Notes under the pieces: model-generated
What the model was told of the DNA's origin: nothing
The model's input: the letters and a program-made list of their open reading frames with translations, nothing else
Databases searched by the model: none
Shown: in pieces, positions 1-6,600 of the stretch
How positions within the stretch are numbered: position 1 is the stretch's first letter
How the letters are laid out: each line of letters begins with the position of its first letter
Assembly: GCA_016932955.1 (NCBI GenBank)
Contig: JAFGBV010000286.1
Coordinates: 1-7,257 of the forward strand
Direction of reading: 5' to 3'
DNA length: 7,257 nucleotides
Source of the DNA: Anaerolineales bacterium
Lineage (GTDB): Bacteria; Chloroflexota; Anaerolineae; Anaerolineales; UBA4823
Made by a program: the position numbers and the translations under genes

Positions 1-2
1 TT

Positions 3-368
3 CAGAGCACCGACATCCAGGATGGTCAGGTCAGAACCGCCGATATCTATGACGGCGCTGTCACTCAGGCTAAGGCGCCAACGTTACTCGCAGGACCAGG
101 TTCCAATTGGAAAACCCTTGCTGGCGATGTATATTTTTCCACTGGCAGTTCTGGATGGGTTGAGAAAACCGTCACCTTTCCCTCCGCTTTTTCATCCAAT
201 CCCAAAGTGCTCATTACTCTATGGGCATCAGGTAGCCCCGATGAAATTGGGTGTTGGAAATATGCTGGGGTTTATGCGGTCGGCACAACGAGTTTCAAGA
301 TCAGAGCCTATAACGATAATTGCGCTTGGTTAGGTTGCCACTTCAACTGGTTGGCCATTGGCCCCTGA
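3..368 (+). CDS. Partial secreted/surface protein: stalk repeat plus H-type lectin-like domain (C-terminal 121 codons)
   Basis: This is the 3' end of a gene whose start lies before the window. The frame beginning at base 3 stays open to a TGA at 366-368. It lacks an early ATG, so an ATG-to-stop search misses it; the overlapping 22-333 frame is a shadow. Residues 4-23 of the fragment are two copies of a ten-residue unit, D-I-x-D-G-x-V-x-x-A, of the kind that forms repetitive stalks in phage tail-fibre-like and bacterial surface proteins. Residues about 47-121 fit the H-type lectin pattern (Helix pomatia agglutinin family): an opening VTFPSAF strand, NPKVLITLW, then a central segment, TSFKIRAYNDN, and the closing FNWLAIGP. 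Such domains bind sugars, typically as trimers, so a trimeric stalk-plus-lectin protein is plausible. The domain contains three cysteines (84, 107, 111), compatible with export. The family call is by pattern only; the upstream domains are unseen. Confidence 0.72.
   Translation, partial: QSTDIQDGQVRTADIYDGAVTQAKAPTLLAGPGSNWKTLAGDVYFSTGSSGWVEKTVTFPSAFSSNPKVLITLWASGSPDEIGCWKYAGVYAVGTTSFKIRAYNDNCAWLGCHFNWLAIGP
9..71 (+). repeat. Two tandem decapeptide units of a stalk-type repeat
   Basis: Translated in the frame of the partial lectin gene, DIQDGQVRTA is followed directly by DIYDGAVTQA, a 30-nucleotide period with conserved D-I, D-G, V and A positions. The array probably continues before the window. 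Repeats of this type usually make an elongated trimeric shaft that carries a terminal binding domain, here the lectin-like domain. Only two units are visible, so the shaft length is unknown. Confidence 0.55.
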
Positions 369-495
369 ATCTCTATGGGTTACAGAAGATTAGAAACGTC
401 CGAAATCATGGTTACAGTCTGAGGCAATAACTAGGTTACTTCCCTGATACAGTATGATTGCGATTCAAACAGGCGTGAATGCTGTGTTTTCATGG

Positions 496-617
496 TGTTG
501 GCAATAACAAAAGGCCCGCCCGGAATCGCAAAGGGACAGATCTGATGGAGAATGCAAATGAGAATGCAGCATAGAATGATCAGTTTTATGATGATTTTGG
601 GTTTGTTGTTGCCAACA
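496..617 (+). promoter_or_regulatory. Long-range stem enclosing the translation start of the large gene
   Basis: Bases 496-511 (TGTTGGCAATAACAAA) can pair with 602-617 (TTTGTTGTTGCCAACA) along all 16 positions. There are fifteen Watson-Crick pairs and one G-U pair (T505 with G608). The 90 bases between the arms hold the Shine-Dalgarno sequence and all candidate start codons (552, 558, 564, 576). The right arm lies inside the signal-peptide coding region. In mRNA this would fold the initiation region into a closed domain and might tune translation. The right arm also has its own small near-palindrome (605-619) that could compete. A regulatory role is inference; the pairing is seen directly. 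Confidence 0.35.
547..550 (+). promoter_or_regulatory. Ribosome binding site (GGAG) favouring the ATG at 558
   Basis: GGAG at 547-550 is the best Shine-Dalgarno match upstream of the large gene. It is 1 base from the ATG at 552, 7 bases from the ATG at 558 and 13 bases from the ATG at 564. Only 558 has normal spacing, so 558 is the preferred start although 552 opens the frame. The choice alters the protein by two residues and leaves the signal peptide intact. Confidence 0.6.
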
Positions 618-632
618 ACACTGACTACAGCG
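558..632 (+). other. Sec-type signal peptide
   Basis: From the Met at 558 there is a short basic n-region (Arg at residues 4 and 8, numbered from 552), then a hydrophobic stretch ISFMMILGLLLPTTL. A small-residue end, T-T-A, offers a plausible signal peptidase I site after Ala27. There is no cysteine at the cleavage point, so this is not a lipoprotein signal. Confidence 0.8.
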
Positions 633-3600
633 AGTGTGCCTCTGAATTTTGAGGGAATCGGACAGGGATCGCAGCTGCTCATTGATATCAATCCAGATTC
701 TGCTTCTTTGTCGGCAAACAATCCTCCATTCCTTGATCATAATCAGCCAACAGCCTATGTTGATCCTTTATATGGATATGAATTGCAATTGGAGGGAGAG
801 TGGTATGTTTACCCCACATCACCAGAGGCTGTCTACGGTGTTGCTGTATTCGAGAATTATGATGAAAATCAGTTCACAGAATTGGGGAATTTCCCACAGC
901 CCGCGGTCAGACTACAAGTTGGTGTCGCTCCATTGTGGAAAGGTTGGTCATTTGAGAATTGGGTTCAGGGATGGAGAGCCAACGAGATCATCCATGGAGC
1001 AACTCTTACTGAGCCAACTTCTGTCTCGGTGGCAGGCTTCAAAGGAGTGTCTTTTCACCTTTTGAGGAATCAAACGGTGCCAAATCAGCCGATGGACATC
1101 CATGAAGTCTTGCTTGACATTGGTGATGGTCGAGTGATGGTGATCATCTCTTACACATGGAACGCTGCCACATCGAAAGCAACTCTTGAGATGGTAAAGG
1201 GATTGGATCTGTCAGGGGTAAAGCATTTTCCTCCCCAACTTGATACGTTTGGATCACCTTCACTATCGACACTCCTATCTGATGCTGAATCAGCTGGAAC
1301 TGTTAATAGTTATGGCCCTTGCTCATTAGCCGTTCGACTTGACGGGAGAGGAGCACCGGAAGCCCCATTCGCCCTTCATGTGCCTTTCAAAGCCGATCAA
1401 GTTTGGGAAGTTGGCTGGGAAGAGGGGAAATCAGGTGGGTCTTTCTATGGAAACAATTGGCACTGCAACAACAGCGGCTTGATGGGAAGAGGAGATCACT
1501 ATGCATTGGACTGGAATCGGTATGAGAAGGATGAGGCAGGCAACCTCTTACCAGAGCGTGGCGAAGATGTTCTCCCTGTGGCTGATGGCACAATTGATAC
1601 TGCTATTTTCCCAACTTGCCCAGATAATAACGGATTTGGTTGTTACGTTCTTATCAACCATGATCACGATATAAGAACTCTATACGCTCACCTCAGCAAT
1701 GTCTACAGAGCCCCTAATGAGTTTGTTTATCATTGGGAAAGAATTGGTGCAGTCGGCGGTACAGGCGGTGTTCCTGTACATTTGCATTTTGGCATTTTGC
1801 AGAAACATACTGATGGAAATTACTACTCACGATGCGATGGCAGTACAGATGTATGTGGTGAAGGCGAATCTCCTGCACTCCCACAAACGGTCAAACCCAG
1901 TCCGATGTATACTGCGGATGGTAATCGGACAGAAATCATAAACGGGCAAGATTACTCAAGAGTCAACATCTGCAATGGTTGTGTAATGCTTTTCTGGAAC
2001 CCCGATTACGACGCTCATAACAATCAAAACGACCTTGGTTATCGCACTTTCACAGAGCCGGGCTGGTATAACCTTAATGGTGTATTCGATAACCAAGTTT
2101 CATCTCTCAAAATTGCTTCTGGTCGCTCTGTACTTCTCTACGAAGGCAGCGACCGAAGTGGCGCAAGTGTGTGCGTAAATAAGGATGTCGCGAATTTTGA
2201 TGGAGTAAATTTTCCTGGAACGAATGTTGAAATCAGGGGTAACATTTCATCTATAGAGATATTCGAAAACCGTCACTGCCTCGGGCCAAATACCGGCGGC
2301 GTGATTGGTCAGATAAAAGATGTTTGTGGCAATCCTGCAAGCGGTGCGCGAGTTTCGATTATAACCTGGGGAGGTGGCGCCCTTAACCTTACTGATAGGG
2401 AAGTCACTGATAGCAATGGTCTATATGCATCGGGGGGAATACCAGCAGGAAATGCGTTGATCTGGGCAGTGGATGCCAACGGAACTGATACAAGCTTAAC
2501 GTGGTCCAAAATCACAAGCAATCAGTGGTCAATAGCTAACACAATGATCCTAGAACCCGATACCTGCGTTAGTCTATCTGGTGAGAGCAATAATCAAGAA
2601 AACAAGACTTCCGGCATGGCGAGTATCAACGCTGAGGTATGCCAGCCTCCTCTCCGTCCACCAGACTGCCCTCAATCTGGCGGCGCCATCCTCTTCAAAG
2701 ACGAGAACTTTGCCTGTGGGGGTAGTGGAGAAGGCATCGGCTATGTCCGTCGTGACAGCCCAGGGTTGTACAACAATGTGGGCGCAGGCTTCAACGATCA
2801 AGCATCCTCGGTGCGAGTGCCAGCAGGCTGGTCGGTAAAGTTGTTTGAGCATGAAAATGGTAACGGCGGCTGGGCCTGTCGCAACGGTAACGACGCGAAT
2901 TTCTGGGGCGATTATTTCAACAACGGTGTGCCTCTCATTAACAACGTCACTTCTTTCCAGGTCTATGATGTTCCCAATTGCGGCCCCAACACTGCGCCTG
3001 CTGTACCCACCTTGAACAGCCCCGCAGATGGCCATGCGGCTGAGGATGGCAAAGCGCCTGCGCTGTGCTGGCGTAATGTAAGCGATCCAGAAGGAGATCA
3101 GGTCGAATACTATGCTGAGGTCTACGATAGCCCGGTCAACGCTAACAGCGGCTGGATTCGCAGTACGTGCTGGCGACCAGCATCGCTGGACGGCAACTAT
3201 CACACCTATCAATGGCGCGTCAAGGCTCGTGACCTTTCACACCAGGCGCAAAGCAGTTGGAGCGTCACCCGCAATTTCAGCATTGAGGCGCCGAACCAAC
3301 CACCATCCATTGCCTTCACCACTGCCAACGGTGTCGCCATCCCGACATCACGTCTAGTCCAGAGCAATGTCCGCGATTGGATCTTTCAGGGTACCGCCAG
3401 CGATGTAGATGGTCAAGTTGCCCAAATCAAGTTTCAATGCTCTGGCGACAACTGCGGCGTCGCTCATAGCCAGAACGGTCTGACCACTTGGACTTACGAG
3501 CGGCGCAACATTGCTGGTCAGAACAATCTGCATTTTCTGGCTTACGACGACGATGGGGCTGTTGCTCAAAGTGGACGCCTGGACCTGCGCATTGACCTGG

Positions 3601-6600
3601 CTGCTCCTATGACAGCGCTTTCCCTCAACGGCGACAGCAACCGGGCTAACTGGCCAACGTGGTTTACTGCGCCGGTACAGGTGCGCTTGCAGGCGGAAGA
3701 CAAAGGTACCGGCAATGCGCGCGCCGACGTAAAGCAAATTCACTACCGCCTAAATGGAGGCGCGTGGCAGACTCAGAGCGGTGCCGTGAAGACTTTCACC
3801 GTCAGTGGTGATGGTGTCCACACTGTGGAATACTACGCAGAGGACAAGGTCGGCAATCTGGAAAACTCCCGGCAGGTCACCTTCAAACTCGATGCCACGC
3901 CGCCCACCGCGCCAGGTAAAACCACCGAAACGCACGGCGTCCTCTCAGGACAGTGGCAAAAGGAATGGAACGATCCCAATTTCACGTGGGCACCGTCCAG
4001 CGACTCGACCTCAGGCGTATGGTATTACCAAGTTGCCTGGAATAACACCCTCCAGGTCTCAAACAGTGCAGGTTATGATCCACTACCGGTACGGACCGGC
4101 AGTTACCCGCTCAGTATTCGGGCTGTGGATCGTGCTGGAAACATCAGCGCGCAGGGTGGTCAATTCATTTTCAAGTACGACGGTACGCCGCCGCCATCAC
4201 CGGCTCTACAGAACAACAGCGGCATTGCCAGCGGAGTGTGGCAGAAGCAGGTCCGCACAGCAAACTTCAGTTGGCCCGTGCCCAATGATGAAGGGTCAGG
4301 CATCGCTGGCTATAACCTTTACTGGGGAGCGTCCATCACCGGCACTAGCACGAGTTTGATAAGCACCAATTCCTTTGTCAATAATACTCCTATCTGCGCA
4401 GAAAACGAAGCAGCGATTCGTTTTCTCCGGGTGCGCTCCCAAGATAACGTGGACTGGCAATCACAGTGGGTAGATTATGCGGTGGCTTATGATGGTGCAC
4501 CTCCCACGGCCTCTCTCGTTGCCAATTATGGACTCGCACTCACCAACCAGACTAGTGTATTTCTGGACATTGCAGCTGCAGATGAAGGCAGCGGCGTGAC
4601 CTTGATGCGTTTGTCTAGCGACGGCAGCAATTGGATTGATTGGACTGCCGTTGTCACTGAAACACTATGGGAAATTCCGGCACTGGGGCGACGTGAGCAC
4701 ACTATCTACTTGCAAGTTGCGGACAAGGTCGGGAATCTCTCTCAGGTAGTCACAGATACAGTCTTTCTGGATGTCAACCCTGCCCGTCCCCGATCGGATA
4801 ATTTCTGGATGTGGGACGAGATGGTAACCTCTGGTGGAAAGGCACTCACTTCCACAACCTATAGTATGCTTAGCAGCGTTGGGCAGCCTATGGTAACTGG
4901 GCAGGCGCCCGGACAATCGCCGGTCAGTGCTAACTACAAGATGGATACTGGCTTCCAGGCTGGCTCTCAGGCAGCGCCAATTCTACGGCCCACCTATATG
5001 ACTTACTCTCAAACCGGGTACATTGTGGCAGGGGGTGGAACCGGTGCAGCTGCACTCGAATCAACTGGTCTTCAGATGCGAGGAACTTTAGGGCAACCCG
5101 CTGGTGTACGGACCATTACAAGTACCAATTTCATACTATTCTCCGGATTCTGGGGTGGTGCCGGATACAATCTTAAGCCACCTGTGTCCCCTCCGCTTCC
5201 GCCTCCTGCGCCGCCACTGCCGGAATGCGAATTTTACAGCATCGCCATCAACGATGACGTTCCCTTCACTGTTTCACCAGTGGTTAGCCTGACTCTCTGT
5301 GGCCCAGATCCGGTGGAGATGATGCTCAGCAACACCGCAGAGTTCAGCGCCACAAACTGGCAACCCTACACTCAGACCCTTGCCTGGACTCTTGCAGTGA
5401 CAGGCACTTCAATACAGCCCCGCTCCGTGTTTGCCCGTTTCAAAGATGGATCGGGTGCCATCTACGGCGACTTCAGCGACGATATCATCTATGATCCTAA
5501 CGCTGGATGGGGTCAGGCGGTATTTGATCTTACCGATCTTGTTAGTGAAACGCACAAACTGGCAAGTGGTATGGCCGTCATGGGGGGGATAGGAACATCG
5601 CGGTCAATGCGGGTAACAAATGAAGATGGCGTGGACCTTTTCCTCAGCGCCAATGATGATAGCAGCGGCCTGGCCGATATTCAGGTAAGCGAATATTCCG
5701 GTTTCGTGGATAACGAGTGGCAACCCTACTCAGCAATAGTACCGGTGTCTCTTAGCCAGGGAGATGGGGTCAAGACTGTGTATGTGCGCTTCCGCGACAA
5801 CGCGGGGAACGTCTCAGAGCCGGCATCCGCCAGTTTGCTTGTGGATACCGAACCGCCCTTCGGCGGCGTCGCAGTGGCTGATCAGATAGTAGGCCCGAAG
5901 TTTATCACGGTGACCGCTTATCTTGGCGCTATTGATGAGCTAAGCGGTGTGGCGGATATGCAGATCAGCAGCGAGTCCTCCTTTACCGATATAGCTTGGC
6001 AGCCTTACACCTTCTCCCTATCCCTGCCAATCTCAATCACTAATGAAGGCCAGGGAGCGTTTTTTGTCAGGTATCGTGACGCAGCGGGCAATATTTCTGA
6101 CATCGTTAGCGATACCTATGTCATTGATACAACGCCACCGCTTGTTTACGTCGAAGTCACTGCCGGTGATTCCCTGACGCGCACAGTGACCATTCTGGCC
6201 CACGATGAATTAGTAGATGCTGCTGTGATGCACATCAGCAATGATCCGTTGATGATTGATCAAGTAACAACTTTGACCTATACGCAAGTTATCACCTGGA
6301 CCTTCGATGAGCGCGAGGTGGTTTGGGTACAGGTTGAAGACGCGGTAGGGAATGTTAGCGAACCATATCCGGCCTTTGCTGGAGCGCAGCTGATGTCAAG
6401 TGATTTGGCTCTCGTTCCAGGCTGGAATCTGGTTTCCTGGCCTCTGTCGCCAGTCTCCAGGAACCTAACCGATATTCTATTGGCACTGGATGGCATCTGT
6501 GATCAAGCGTGGACCTACAGCGCCCTGGATGAAGAGGCCCCCTGGAAAGAGTGGCCTGGCGATCTAGCAGAGACAGATGAGACAACAGGTTTATGGCTAC

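Noticed and set aside
22..333. ATG-started open frame at the left edge
   Set aside because: It overlaps the lectin-like frame at 3-368, and its translation has no recognisable pattern. The other frame shows repeats and a coherent domain.
375..417. Near-direct repeat of ATGG(G)TTACAG at 375-385 and 408-417
   Set aside because: Ten bases with one indel, no further copies with the same flank and no symmetry. Likely chance.
430..458. Possible sigma-70 promoter with TATGAT at 453-458
   Set aside because: The -10 match is fair, but the bases 17-18 upstream (ACTAGG region) do not resemble TTGACA. Not strong enough to annotate.
2574..3212. 212-codon open frame on the - strand, the longest antisense frame
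   Set aside because: It lies wholly inside the large gene and begins in the G+C-richer part where antisense frames stay open by composition. The protein shows no domain pattern.
5582..5588. Run of seven G inside the large gene as a phase-variation tract
   Set aside because: Seven bases is short for a contingency locus, and the frame is intact. Without population data it is just a glycine pair after methionine.
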